Below, piece after piece: positions 9,481 to 21,969 of a stretch of DNA of 64,000 nt. The translations under genes and the position numbers were made by a program. The notes beneath the pieces were generated by a model. It saw only the letters and a program-made list of their open reading frames with translations, had not been told where the DNA came from and searched no databases. Within the stretch, counting starts at the first letter, position 1; every line of letters begins with the position of its first letter. The DNA comes from Rhizophagus irregularis (lineage: Eukaryota > Glomeromycota > Glomeromycetes > Glomerales > Glomeraceae): positions 2,356,001 through 2,420,000 of the forward strand of contig NC_089443.1 in the NCBI RefSeq assembly GCF_026210795.1, read 5' to 3'.

Positions 9481-11902
9481 TTAAGAAAGCATAACTTCAA
9501 CAGCCGTTGTTCCTGGAACATTCTTATTATTAATATAAAGATAATTACGTCCAGGAACAATCATATTACCATTTGGTGGCATTATAACATTCATACTGTA
9601 AAATCCGTTGGATAAATTAGTTACATTTTGGACACTGCAAACAACATATCTTTGTGACATATGAACTGAATGAGTAACAAATCCATAATGAACGAGGGCT
9701 GCTGAAAATACTGCATTTGGATCGCTAATCGATACTGTTACTGGAACAGCTTTATTGTAATTAACTTCAATAGCCCCTTTGTTCAATACATTATTATTGG
9801 CTACAGATACGATGGTAGGACGTTTGAAACCAAGTTGAAGGTAAGGCGGTGAATACATTTCAACGCGGTACCTTTTTTCAAAAAAAAAAATAAGAATAAA
9901 AAGAAATAAGATTTTAATTTATAAAAACTCGAGATTATTTCATCAACTTACTCGGTAACATATTTGGTATTACTGGTTCGGACATCTGAATTTGGGTTAC
10001 TTCCGGCAACGAAAACTCTTCCATCAGGTATCAAAGTAGCAACTGAATGATATAATCTAGGAATTTTAGAGTTAGCAAGTCTGGTGAACCTTTTTCCTTT
10101 GGGAGCTCTATGATCATAAAGAACTGGTGTAAGAACTGGATCTTCAGCAGCTTGTTTTTTGCCCTTATCGGAATCTATGTTAAATAATTGAAATAATTAA
10201 ATAAGTAATATCCGGAGAAAAAAATTTAAAAAAATATTTGTAATATATAATATTTACTGTAACCAGAAAATCCTTTTCCTGCACCGTTCAAGAATAGGGT
10301 CTTTCCGTCAGCTAATATGACAGCATCCGGCATATTTCTTCGAATGCCACCAAAATTTTCGACTTCCCAATTAGCAGTTTCTAAATTGGATAGATTAATC
10401 CTACCACATGAATCATCTGCTGGTTCATTTGCATCGTGTTTTGCAACACCACCACACATAAGAATTTGAGCTGCATAATTTTCTTCTGGACGTAATGGCA
10501 ACATGACTGAAGTACCAGAAAGTGGATACAATCTTGGAGGACCTGGAAGTCTTGGAAGACGTTTTACAATTGATTTTTTTCCCCAATCCCAAACGATACT
10601 ATCTGTATTTGAGAAAACGAAAAGAAATTTTTGATCTGCTGGACCAGGTAAGACATGAACAGCTGGATATAAGTTGAATGGCAAGCTATTTAATATTATA
10701 AAAAAAAAATTCTCATAAAGTTAGTATTATACATATTATATAAAACACGTGCAAAGAATTACATACGTTTCTTTGAGAAACGGAAATGGTTCCGGTTGAG
10801 GGGATTCGCTTGGGAAGAATTCAACAGTGGGATTATTATCTTTTTCAGTGCTCTTTCCAAGAGGTTTTTTTGAACCGCCGAGGATCAAAACTCTTCCATC
10901 AGAAAGACTAATAACAATTATAATAAAAGTGTAAGAAAATAAGTAATATTAAAAAAAAAATTGAAAATTGAATAACTGAAATTAATACATACGTAGTCAT
11001 AGTTGGGTACCATCTCTTTGAAGTCAAACCTTTTGGATTTTCAAACCAATCACATGAACCGTCGTCACATGGTTCGAAAATACGAAGACTTTCAAAACCT
11101 TCGTCAAATTTATCTTTGGCCTTTATTTTTTTTTTAAAAAAAAAGAGAATGACATTAGGCGAAATTATCACGTGATAAATACATTTTCCTTGAAACTTAC
11201 TATAGCTTCTGCGCCACCGGTATGAACTAAAGTACCGTTACCAAGAAATGCTCCAGCAGAACAGAAAGTATTTGTGTTAAGATTGAGGACACGTTTCTTA
11301 TTGGTTGGAATATCATATTCAACGGAAACGGCAACACGACCGTCTTTTTGTTTTATTGGATTTTTTTCAACTATAAAAAATTGAATAATATTTTTAAAGA
11401 CATTTGATTTGAGTGAAATTTATTTATTTGTTTATTTGCTTACCTTTGTCGATAATAACGATTTTTGTAGGAGAAGTGACGACAATATGCATTGCTGTCA
11501 AAAAAAAATGAGAATTAGAACTCAACTGGCAAAATTATCTTTGTTGTTTAAGATAAAAAGTTTACCTGCTATGCCTGAACTACAAAATAGAAAAGGAATT
11601 TTTAATCGTTAAAAAAAAAATTTTTTTTTTTTTGAATTGATCATGTTAAAAGATCTTACTTACTTTCCGACTACTTTAAAAGAGCCCGGATTTTTATTTA
11701 ATGGAGCTAATACACTTTCTATATAAATAAACGTAAGAGTAAAAGATTATAATCATTAATAATCATTTAATGACTTTATAACACACAAAATTACAAAAAA
11801 AAAATCAAGAATACTTTTGACATTTGTAAGTTGAGCATCGGATTCATTTGATAATAAAACGAAAGCTAATGTGAATAAAGCGGAAATAATTGAAAGTTTC
11901 AT
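9481..11902 (-). CDS. Secreted glyoxal oxidase (copper radical oxidase), 10 exons
   Basis: Oxidises simple aldehydes to acids with release of H2O2, outside the cell. Splicing with consensus GT-AG borders gives exons 11902-11815, 11718-11664, 11579-11566, 11494-11444, 11370-11201, 11120-10993, 10907-10767, 10685-10258, 10174-9952 and 9871-9481. Total 1689 nt, 562 residues, in frame throughout. A signal peptide (MKLSIISALFTLAFVLL) opens the protein. Family landmarks follow: FKVVGNSGIAAMH, NTFCSAGAFLGNGTLVHTGG (Cys of the Cys-Tyr cofactor), RWYPTMTTLSDGRVLILGG, RLYHSVATLIPDGRVFVAGS (axial Tyr and His ligands) and a C-terminal early-set (DUF1929) domain with VTHSVHMSQR (His ligand). Length matches the fungal family. 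Introns are 71-96 bp; exon 3 is only 14 nt. No disabling change seen. Confidence 0.93.
11566..11579 (-). other. 14-nt micro-exon of glyoxal oxidase
   Basis: TTCAGGCATAGCAG lies between TTTTGTAG and GTAAAC. Including it joins GGAAA to CAATGCAT through GNSGIAAMH, the conserved family motif. Skipping it would shift the frame and lose the motif. Confidence 0.85.
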
Positions 11903-13859
11903 GGTGACTTTGTGACTTTAAGAAGGTTAAGATAAATTAGGATAAATTAGGATAAATTAGGGTAAGTAAAGCCGGTATACAATAAAATGAGAGGCAAGTT
12001 TACAGGATTAAAAAGGTAAATAGAAAGGAAAGTGAGAATAGAGATTAACTGGTGTGGCTAAGTCGGAATAAAAATGAGAGTTGGATTACGGATTAAAAAG
12101 GTAAGTAGAAAGGAAAGTGAGAATAGAGAAATTCTCTATTAACTGGTGTGGCTAAGTTAGCCTTTGCTATTAAATATGATAATAAAAATTCAATTTTTTC
12201 ATGGATTACAATCAGTATTTATTTAAAAAATACAATCTGCAAGTTAACATTGACATTGTTTACTCGAATAATTTAACAATTAGAAGAAACCAATAATCCC
12301 ATAACTCGATATTCTCATAACATTTAATTTAACACTAATTTTATTGAGTGTATTAAAATCTCCTGATATCTAACTAAAAAAAGAACGCACGAATCTTTTT
12401 AACTCGGCATACTTTCCGATTTTTATATAAATATGGGATAAAAATTTCTAATCTGAATTCTGTTTTTAATATAAGACGTCACAAATTTTATATGGCCATT
12501 GAGTTTGTGAACATGTGCTAAAAATGATTTTTAATTTAAATGCGGGAAAATCGTAAGGTATTTGAAGGAAACCGCGCACTTAAATATTATTGGCAATAAT
12601 AAATTAATCGTGACATCGTGTAACAGAAAAATCCAATAGAAAACCTTCAAAAGAAGGTTCTGATGTTGTGTTTGATGTATGTTCAATTAGTTACATATAA
12701 ATATATTTATACATTTTTAAGGGAACTGCTTCATTTTATTAGTATCGAACGAATTGCACAAAAAAAATCATGCATAACAGATATTTGATGCATAACCATG
12801 TAAAATTGTATTTATTACATATATGTCATAAAGGATACATTTATGATATATTTATAACAATAGAAATAATAAACGTCGTTATTGAGTTAATTGGCGTTTA
12901 ATAATTGAAAAATTGATTGCGATCGAACATATTTACCGGAGATATTCAACCTCTCCTACAATTCCGTCATTATACTCATTAATACAGCATTACATTGCTA
13001 AAAAGAGATGTAATATGGCGCAGTGATTTTTTAAAAAGCTTTAATTCTTTAATTCTTTGAAATTCCGACAACGAGTAGATCTAGGAAATCATGATATAAA
13101 GTACCACAATTAATAAATTATTAATTTATTAGCCTTTTATACCTTTTTTTGTCACATATTCGTCAATTCCCGCTTTAACATTTTATACATGGGTATTTCT
13201 GATATTAAACTAGAAACTTGAACAACGTGAACATCGTAGGCGAAAAGAATACCAAGTCTTCAACAATAAATAATAATAATAATATATATATTTTTTTAGG
13301 TAATAAGAAAATATCCATTTTTGAATTTTGATTGGTTTATAAAATATACAAACCCGGCTAAGGATACAAATTGTAATAAAAGATTTTCCAAAATGGGCAA
13401 ATTTTATTGTTTGTGTGTCAATTCGGTGATTAGTGATTACAATATGTTGCACTTCGGGAGTTTTTATTTAATTCGTTATTAAATAAGTTATTTGTTTTAA
13501 TTAAACACATATGTTTAACTGTTATGGGGATTGTCCGATTAAAAATGCATGCAAATGTGCAACTATAAAAAACACTTCGGCCTTAAGTTCAAACAAAATA
13601 AAAAGTTTGAAATTAATTTCATTTTCATTCTTTTTTTTTTCTTTCCTTTTTTTAAATTCAAATCTTTTTTATATGCAGGTTCTATATTTATAATTTTTAT
13701 CAATTTCACGTCTTATAAATTGAACAGATTGAATTCCTTTGCTCTTATTTAATTTATTTTTTTTTCTCCCTTCCTTCTTTTCTTTCTTTTTTTCTCTTAT
13801 AAAGTGATTTTAATCTTCATTTTTTTTCAAATATACAGTAATAATATTAATATATTAAT
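11903..13859. promoter_or_regulatory. Divergent intergenic region between glyoxal oxidase and glycosyltransferase-like gene
   Basis: Just upstream of the glyoxal oxidase start is a GATAAATTAG tandem (about 11929-11965). It is followed by a roughly 105-bp direct duplication (about 12007-12055 and 12090-12152) sharing TAGAAAGGAAAGTGAGAAT and TTAACTGGTGTGGCTAAGT. The remainder is AT-rich. A C/T-rich tract (13755-13800) precedes the + strand gene, as is common before fungal transcription starts. Confidence 0.5.
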
Positions 13860-16223
13860 ATGTCCCTGCAAAATCAATCAACTACAGGGCAAAAAGCTCA
13901 TCGACGTAATACGAGCATAAATAATACACTTCTTGAAAATCCCGTAACTAATCCTACATATCTTAAACCAATTGATACTTTTCCAAAAAAATCTCATTTA
14001 AATAATGTATTAAATGATACTCCACCTTTAACTCCTCCCCCAACTCCATCAAAATCTAAAAAGATCGATAAGAATGATGGTAATTTTGATATAAGAAATA
14101 TGTTCTTTATTCTCATATTTTGTGGTTCTCTCGTGGTATTTCTTGGTGCTTTAAGTGGCTTAGGTCCTCCATTTGATGATGAAATTGATATTTCTATTGT
14201 AAAAGTTAATATTTCAAATAAAATTGATACTAATAATATTATAAATGATTTAAATGATAATAATAATAATAATATAGAAATTATTGATGAAAAAGATGAT
14301 GAATTTTTACAAATTTCGGACGAAATTCATCATGTTAATAATAATGATAATAACGATGTAGTTAATAATAATGATGAAATTAATAATCATGAAGAAAATG
14401 AAAATGTTGATTTTATTGAAAATACGGCAACTGATATTGAAATTGTAAATCCTGAATTAATAATTAAAGAAGAAAAAGAAGTTGATCAGGATTTTGAATT
14501 ACCACCTGAAGATGATATTAAACCTGAATCCCCAATTGAGATATCTGATGATATGAAATCTGAAAAGAAAGAAGATATCATAGATGATATAGAAGATGAA
14601 GGTTTAGATCCTATTCCTTTAAATAATGATGATGTTTCAAATAATAATGATGAAAATAAACTTGATCAAGATGATAAAGACATTACTTTCAACATTGTAG
14701 ATGGTTTACCAAATAAACTTAAAAATAAGAAGAATAGTTATCAAAAGATGATCCCAGCCAGATATGATGAATCAGAGAATCAAGATTATCCTAAAAATGA
14801 TTATTCTAATTATACTTATATGAGAAATAAGACTCATTTCACTTATGATGATGTTGTTGGATCACTAACAGATGAAGAACGTGATGATATTAATAAGACT
14901 CAATTATTAGAAATGAATACAAATGAAAGTTTGGATTCTTCTTGCGGTACATGGCAAGATAATTACTCGATGTTACATGAAAAAATCTTATCAGGAAATG
15001 AAGCGCAAAGATATGTTAGTTATATTTGTGATGACAAAAATAATTGTGGAGGATTATCTGACAGGTAAGGAAAGGTTCTTTTTTAAAAAAATGAGTCCCA
15101 CTAAGTTGGTAATTGACGTCTTAAATTTATTAAATTATTAGAATTCTTGGAATGACATCCGCATTTGTATTCGCTTTACTTACAAACCGAGCGTTCCTTG
15201 CAGATTGGCAAATTCCTTTTCCACTTGAAACTATTTTTAGTTCACCAAATATTGATTGGAGTCATGATTCATTAAATCCATCATCTAATATTAGAGAACT
15301 TGAGACAAGTGAGATCAATGTTATTGATTTCGATGCAAAAAATTTAGATCAACAATTCATGCTTTCTAATTGGACAACAAAATATCCAAGTCCTTTTATA
15401 AAGTTTTATTCAAATCGTGGAATGATTATAAGATCTTTTGATTCAAAATATTATTCACAATCATTAAAAGATATGGGTTTAAGGCCACATACAACATTTG
15501 GTTGTGTTGTTGATTATTTATTCCGACCTGCACCTTCTGCTCTATCATTTATAACTCAATATACATCATTATTTGCTCTTCCAAGTATATTTACGGTTGG
15601 AATACAAATTAATGCTCAGAATGGTTTCACTTCATTACAAGATTATAATCATTATTTTAATTGCGCAGATCAACTTACGCAGACTTATGCTGCACTTAAT
15701 CAAAAAGTTATTTATTATCTTGTAACGGATTCATCAGAATTAAGAAATGAAGCAGTACAAAAATTTGAACATTTGGTTGTTTCCGGTTTACCCACCGATT
15801 CAAATCTTGATAATCTTGATAATCCTGATAATGTAATCAATGCTATGATTGAAAGTTGGATTTTTAGTAAAACTGATTATAGAGTAAGTAGACGAATAAA
15901 AATTATTTGCGTGTATTTAATATATTTAATATATATAAAAAATAATTAATTCTTATCATTTTTTTTTTTTTTAGATAATTTCATCAGGAAATTATGGTAA
16001 ATTGTCAGCTTTTTATTCAAAACAACTTCACACCACAGTTTCCATAGGCAATGATAACCAAGCTTTAGATTGTTCAAAAGAGGTATGAATTTAAAATAGT
16101 TTTTTATATATTAATAAATCAATAAATTTTAAATATTCACTTTTATTTTATTTTATTTTATTTTATTCATAGGACACATTTATAACATTTATTAAATTGG
16201 CAAGTGAATCTTCATTGGGATAA
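13860..16223 (+). CDS. Type II membrane glycosyltransferase-like protein (fucosyltransferase-like)
   Basis: Exons 13860-15064, 15142-15883, 15975-16082 and 16173-16223 join with GT-AG borders to 2106 nt, 701 residues. A Pro/Ser-rich cytosolic tail precedes one membrane segment (about 81-100, MFFILIFCGSLVVFLGAL). A long acidic Asn/Asp/Glu-rich stem runs to about 370. The catalytic-like part starts with CGGLSDRILGMTSAFVFALL, close to the GGLGDRI/LG..S.F..AL block of xyloglucan or alpha-1,6 fucosyltransferase-type enzymes. Later blocks are FTVGIQINAQ and YYLVTDSSELRNEA. The Arg usual in the GDP-sugar block (IxR) appears as Asn, so activity is uncertain. Probably Golgi-resident. Family assignment is from motifs only. 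Confidence 0.8.
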
Positions 16224-16878
16224 TTTCTTTCATCATTATTATTACATTATTATTATTACATTATTATTATTTGTAAATTTAGATATTTAGAATTTAGACT
16301 CAATTACAATTAGAAAAAGTTAATTTTGAATATTTTGTAGAATAATGAAAGTTCGGAACTGCGGTATTTGTAAAATTATTGATTCAAAATATTTATTAAT
16401 TGATTTAATTTTTATTTAAAAAAAGTTATTTTCTGAAAAAAAAAAAATCTTAATATATTTTAATATATTATTAAGTATATAAAAAATTTTTGTAATTTTA
16501 ATTTTTTTGTTTTAAAAAAGATTTGTAAACGTTATAATATCTATTATAATATATTAAACTGAGTTATTGATAATTAATACATAAATCATTGGACTACCAT
16601 ACTAGATTTAATTTTCTCCGTATCAATTATCTAAAAATGCGTGTAAAATGTTTGAGTTAGACTCGGGCATCACAATTTATCATGTGGTAATTAAAGGTTC
16701 ACATGTATCGATCCTCGTACAACTATTGCCTTATCAATGATCATATGCATAAAAGATAGGGCCAAACAATCATTTCAAAGGGTTTGTGATTTTATTGGTT
16801 GACGATCACGTGAGTGGGCAAATTTTTCAACAGTTGATCGGCATTTCGATCACATGTTTATTGACTTATCTCACCAAA
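16224..16878. other. Intergenic, no gene seen
   Basis: AT-rich sequence downstream of the glycosyltransferase-like gene, including short TTATTA repeats just after its stop. No ORF or RNA gene recognised. Confidence 0.5.
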
Positions 16879-18445
16879 ACAGGGCGGACATCCTCGTATT
16901 ATCACATTTTTGCAGATCATTTTGCCGATCATTTGTTAATTATCTATTCAATATTATCACATAACAAAATCACTATTATGGGTTTTTTTGCAAATTTCTG
17001 TTATACATAAAACTAAAATAATTTGAATTGATCATCTTGAGGGTCAAAATGGCCAAAATTAGCCAAAATTACATCATATAATTAGAAAAATTAAAAGTAA
17101 TTTGATGATACTGCAGCAGCCAGTGATCAAAATTTAATGTTTTATGGCTTGTTGAATTCATCAAATCAAGACGAACATTTTGATTGTAAGTTCATAAATA
17201 TTTACACAAAATTGATTGAGAAATGATATTTTAAAAACTTCTATTTATTATATAAATTATAACAATATGATTGCCAGTATAATTTCGGCCATAACTTTTG
17301 TGTTACCTAAAATTTTACTGTATTACTTTGGCTATTACAGTCAACTCCCTCTATAGTCACTCCCGTTATAGTCACATTCTACTATATAGTCACACCAGTT
17401 GAATGTTCAAAACACTTTATTATTAAAATCTATCCTATATAGTCACAATCTATCTATAGTCACTATCACACCTATCCTCAAAAATCTTATATTAAAAAGA
17501 ACCGTTTATAATCACAGTTATATAAAGAATATATTAAATAACTTGGCATCTAATAATCGTACAAAGATGTATCATAGCTTGTTAGAATCGTCTCACTGAG
17601 ACGAATCGAATGGTGGTAGTTTTATCCTTTTCTGATCACTGGCTGACGAGTTATTCAACAAAATGTTAAACATCGGCATTATAATATTTCTTGATTTACG
17701 TTTACTGCGCCATTTAACATTTTGCTAGATTTCTCGGTACCTAGTGATTGTAAAAAGACGATTTATAGCTCGTTGGAATCGCCTCATCGAGACGAATCGA
17801 ATGGTGGTAAGCTCATCTCTCTGTGATCAATATTGACGGAGTTATTACTTAAAAACCATTTAATATTTTTTAATTTCGGAAATTGATCTAGTGATTGGAT
17901 TTCAATGTATCTTATACCATTAGATTCGTCTCATCAAGACGAATCGAATGGTAGTAAGATCGTCTTTCTAGGATCAATATTGGCAGAGTTATTACACAAA
18001 ATCCATTAATATTTTTTTAATTTCGGAAATTAATCTAGTGATTGGATTTCGACGTATTTTATACCATTAGAACCGTCTCATCAAGACGAATCGAATGGCG
18101 GTAAGATCATCTCTCTACGATTAATATTGGCGAAGTTACGATACAATAAAGTTTTAAGTATAATTCTGGCTAAAATTATGTTAATTTTGGGCCGGAATTA
18201 TGATATACAAATATAAAAAATTTTTTATATAGTCACATCTCTTTATAATCACCAAATATGGACTGTCCCAAATGTGTGACTATAAAGAGAGTTGACTGTA
18301 ATTCTAAAGCTGTTAATCTATAACCCATAAAAGTTTCAAGTTTCGCCTGAAGCTTCTCGGCTTTACGCGCTTAAAGTCTGATATCATCAAATTACTATAT
18401 GATCGGCAAATGATCGGTAAGGTGATATAAGGATGTCCACCCTGT
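16879..18445. mobile_element. MITE with TIR ACAGGGYGGACATCC, containing a pogo MITE
   Basis: The left end reads ACAGGGCGGACATCCTCGTA and the reverse complement of the right end reads ACAGGGTGGACATCCTTATA. Both continue with YGATCATTTG-type similarity for over 50 bases. No coding potential. A 961-bp pogo MITE is inserted in the middle, leaving about 600 bp of host MITE. I could not identify a convincing target duplication. Confidence 0.65.
17338..18298 (+). mobile_element. Pogo-type MITE, 961 bp, complete (copy 2)
   Basis: Termini CAGTCAACTCCCTCTATAGT and, on the right, the complement of CAGTCAACTCTCTTTATAGT, flanked by TA on both sides. Five palindromic blocks built on ACCATTCGATTCGTCTC/GAGACGAATCGAATGGT recur inside. 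CAGTC termini with a TA target are typical of pogo/Tigger-type Tc1-mariner elements. It is non-coding: the 66-codon frame repeated in each copy has no recognisable motif. Nearly identical in length and sequence to the copy at 32736, so recently active. Confidence 0.88.
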
Positions 18446-18479
18446 TTCTCACAAATACCACTCGTACAATATGACTATT

Positions 18480-18902
18480 CAATGCAGGAAACCATGTGCT
18501 ATAGGCATCATTGAATTTAAATACGTGGATTTGTAATTTGTCTTTCATACTTTTAATATCAGTTACTAAATTTTTAACGCCCTTGAAACTTGTTTAAACT
18601 GTCTATCATTTATTACCAATATTTTCTTGTTCCTTTACAATTTTTAATGCTTCATGTAGTATTAATTTGTAATCTTTAAATAGTTGCATTGTTTGATCGT
18701 AATCATCAAATTTACAATTGTAAATTGGGTAGAATCATCATGAATCTTTATAAATATAATAATAGTCGTCACTTTCACCTATTAAATTAATGACCATGGA
18801 TAATTTTTTGGATCATATCAATTGAAATATTGCAATTAAAATCTATACCAGTTAAGTTAAATACTTTTCTAAGTATTCATTTTCAATTAGTTGTTTTGAC
18901 AT
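18480..18902 (-). pseudogene. Decayed coding remnant, family not recognised
   Basis: On the minus strand an ATG at 18902 opens MSKQLIENEYLEKYLT then a stop. Downstream, codons read YNCKFDDYDQTMQLFKDYKL, then LILHEALKIVKEQENIGNK and a stop at 18606. After further stops comes SFKGVKNLVTDIKSMKDKLQ. Codon use and charged helical composition look protein-coding, but at least five stops interrupt it. Its borders and family are uncertain. Confidence 0.5.
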
Positions 18903-19637
18903 TTCTTATCTTTTGTCTAGAAGAAAGTTCCTAATGTGAATGTGTTTTTGGCTTTTGAATATCCAATGCTAATACTGGGCTTGAGTGTTTCATGGTGAAT
19001 TCAGCTAATTCAATATTTCCATATGTACTATTCATTAAATAAAGTATTATTATTTTATCGAATATATATAAGATTATTGAGATAGCTGGTCACGTGTAAT
19101 GAAGCAATGCCTGTGCAATATAAAAACCTATATTAACGCTCGACCTAATAAATTTTTATCTCACTTCAGAACATAACACTTTTTTTATCTGAGCAAAAAT
19201 ATTCCTACTTGACAGCTGAACACAATTCTTATATGATTGAAAACTGGGATACAGATACCCTTGTTGATTTTTTGAAAGAACAGAACCTTAAGCTCGACAA
19301 AAATGACTTGGGAATACTTCACAAACAAAAGGTTGACAGCCAGGCCTTTCTTAAGTTGACTGAAGAAAAGCTTTTAGCACCACCTTACAATTTTTCTGGT
19401 ATGTACGTTCTTCTTGTACAAGAGCTTGAAAAAGGTATTGAAAAATATAGTATTGATGGTAATGGCATAAGTATGATACGACAATTTCCGCTAAGTAGGT
19501 TTTTAACACAGATATTTTTGACATTAACCGGAGCTAAGCTAACTTTTTTTAATCTTACATTCTAAGAAACTTATCCACTTGAAGACAAGGAGTTAACAAC
19601 AATGTATAAGAAAAATAAGGGCAGATTGGGAAATATG

Positions 19638-20571
19638 CCATGCTATACATGAAACCAAAATTGGTTAATTTTGACCTCTGAAATGGTCGAAATGGTTGAA
19701 ATGATTTCGACTTGAGCCCCTCCAAAAGTCGAAATGGTCGAAATTACAGTATAGTCATATGATTTTATAGTAAACAATAATATTAAAATTCAAAGTTAAC
19801 GATCTCCGCATCCAGTGATTCGAATTTTATGATCTTTACACGGTTGGATTCAGCTCATCGAAAGGATTCCAATGATATGTATTTCATATCTGTAGCATCA
19901 ATATTGACGGAGTTATTCACGTTTAAAATTTGGTATTAAATAGTTTTATAATTTTAATAATTTTAAAATTCAAAGTTAACAAACTCCGCATCCAGTGATT
20001 CGATTTTTATGATATTTACGCGGTTGGATTCTGCTCATCGAGAGGATTCCAATGATATGTATTTTATATCTGTAGCATCAATATTGACGGAGTTATTCAC
20101 GTTTAAAATTTTATATTAAATTATAATTATAAAAATCATATGACTATATATGAAACTGAAATTGGTTAATTTTAACCTCCAAAATGGTCGAAATGGTCAA
20201 AATGATTTCGACTTGAGCCCTCTAAAAGTCAAAATGGTCGAAATTATGTCATAGTTATATGATTTTATAGTAAACAATAATATTAAAATTCAAAGTTAAC
20301 GATCTCCGCATCCAGTGATTTGATTTTTATAATCTTTACACGGTTGGATTCAGCTCATCGAGAGGATTCCAATGATATATATTTCATATATGTAGCATCA
20401 ATATTGATGGAGTTATTTACGTTTAAAATTTTATATTAAATTATAATTATAAAAATCACATGACTATGATGTAATTTTGACTATTTCAACTTTAATTTCG
20501 ACTTTTGACCTTCCCAAGTCGAAATATTTCTACTATTGGGCTTTAATTTTGACTTCATGTATATACCATAC
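19638..20571. mobile_element. MITE-like element with internal 3-fold repeat
   Basis: The ends are inverted: CATGCTATACATGAAACCAA on the left and, in complement, TATGGTATATACATGAAGTC on the right. Three copies of AAAGTTAACGATCTCCGCAT-type sequence (about 19791, 19972 and 20287), each followed by CCAGTGATTYG and an ATATTGACGGAGTTATT block, fill the interior. It separates two exonic parts of the SAM-domain pseudogene. Confidence 0.6.
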
Positions 20572-20713
20572 GTTATGAATACATTTTGGCTATTCTTCAC
20601 ATGTCACTCTTTATCATCAAGAGAATAATCAAAAAAGATCTTAGCTTGCTTTTCAGCTTGAAGTTGTTGGTAAAGAAAGTACTGGATGAGTTAGTTGACT
20701 ACGCAATTAAAGC

Positions 20714-20932
20714 GGGACCTCGCTTACTTATAAGATAGATCACCCCCAGGTCTAAGGTAAAAATTATATATAAAATTCTTTGCAGATCCTATTATAAAAG
20801 GAAATTTTATGTTATATTGTTATGATTTTTGTCCTTTTTAACTAATTAACCAATAGAATTTAAGAAAAAAGTAAGGTAAAAACTAAAGGCCAATTTTCTA
20901 TGGTGACCTTTATTATAAGTAAGCAGAATCCT
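20714..20932. mobile_element. 219-bp MITE with 8-bp target duplication
   Basis: Termini GGGACCTCGCTTACTTATA and, in complement, AGGATTCTGCTTACTTATA. Flanked by ATTAAAGC (20706-20713) and ATTAGAGC (20933-20940), an 8-bp duplication with one change, as for hAT elements. Removing it joins VDYAIKA to LEELICITEG in frame. Confidence 0.75.
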
Positions 20933-21359
20933 ATTAGAGCCCTTGAAGAACTAATTTGCATCACAGAAGGAATGCTTCATCAAGTGGTCATAGGTTTCAC
21001 ATAGAATCTGATCCAGTATGAAAGTGCTTTACAAGTGAATAAAAATAAGATAAAGTGTAAGTTGTATAAAGCGTTTGAAAGTGACTTTGACTATATTTAC
21101 AGAATTATTACAATAGCTATAGAATGGTATTTTGTTCTATTCACATCAGATGGGATTTCAAGTACCAGTAAGGACCTTTCCCCTTCAATATCTGATTTTC
21201 TGAGTCTACTTGAAGGAAGATTCGGAGAAAGAAAAGGAGTTGCATAAAAATGTGAAATGGGTAATAGAGAGCTATTAAGGGATAAGGCGGATGTTGAGAA
21301 GGAGCCAGCAAACAGATTTAGGGATAGTTCAAAAAACAGAAGTCATCAATAGTATATAA

Positions 21360-21794
21360 ACATCATGTATTCTGGGCAAAGTCCCGAGCTTTGTATTTAT
21401 TTTATTATTAAAAAATCATAGTCCTAAAACATTATAAAATCCAGATTAAGATTCTTAGTATCAGACATCTTGTAATAATCAATCTGTTCTAGTTAGAACT
21501 TAGAAATGTAGTATTGCCTTAGATTTAGTAAAAAAATAACGTGTAATTTTACGAGTACAATGAGTAATCCAGTGATACTATGATATATTACGTAATATTA
21601 TTATTACCTAGGGGTTTCTTAACGTATACTGGAGGTATATGATATTAATGTACAGAACTGATCAAAATTAACGCATAACTCCTAAACTCAGGTCACCAGA
21701 AGTACGTTTAGATTGTACATCCCTGTAAAATAAGGACGTCCTTATAGAAGATGTCTAAAGCAGGGCAAATCATGTAACTTCAGAAAAAATCATA
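21360..21794. other. Intergenic, no gene seen
   Basis: Sequence between the SAM-domain pseudogene and the Tc1/mariner element. No frame or structure recognised. Confidence 0.4.
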
Positions 21795-21969
21795 CAGAGG
21801 CCTACAGTAATTTACCAGATTTTTTTACTATTTATAAAATTTATATATATAATGTGGGTTTTTTCCTGTATATGGAAAAATTTATTGTACTAATTAATTA
21901 ATAAAAATTTTTTTTAAAACAAAGTACCAAATATTAAGTTTATTATTTGAAAATTTAATATGAATTATA

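Larger units (their letters stand above)
19233..21349 (+). pseudogene. SAM-domain protein gene broken by two transposons
   Basis: The first ATG (19233) gives IENWDTDTLVDFLKEQNLKL, then LDKNDLGILHKQKVDSQAFL, the sterile-alpha-motif-like N-terminus of a large lineage family known to me from Rhizophagus. After the stop at 19563 further family sequence runs to GRLGNMP, where a MITE starts. Beyond it comes YEYILAILHMSLFIIKRI to VDYAIKA, a second MITE, and then ALEELICITEGMLHQVV to the region of DFDYIYRIITIAIEWYFVLF. Stops occur at 21004 and 21245. Both insertions fall inside coding sequence and the second has a clear 8-bp duplication. The protein's function is not known. Confidence 0.75.

Noticed and set aside
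17399-17599. 66-codon frame conserved in several pogo MITE copies (also 6500, 32797 and 62118)
   Set aside because: It is conserved because the MITE copies are recent. It starts in the terminal TATAGTCAC repeats, has no motif and is far shorter than any transposase.
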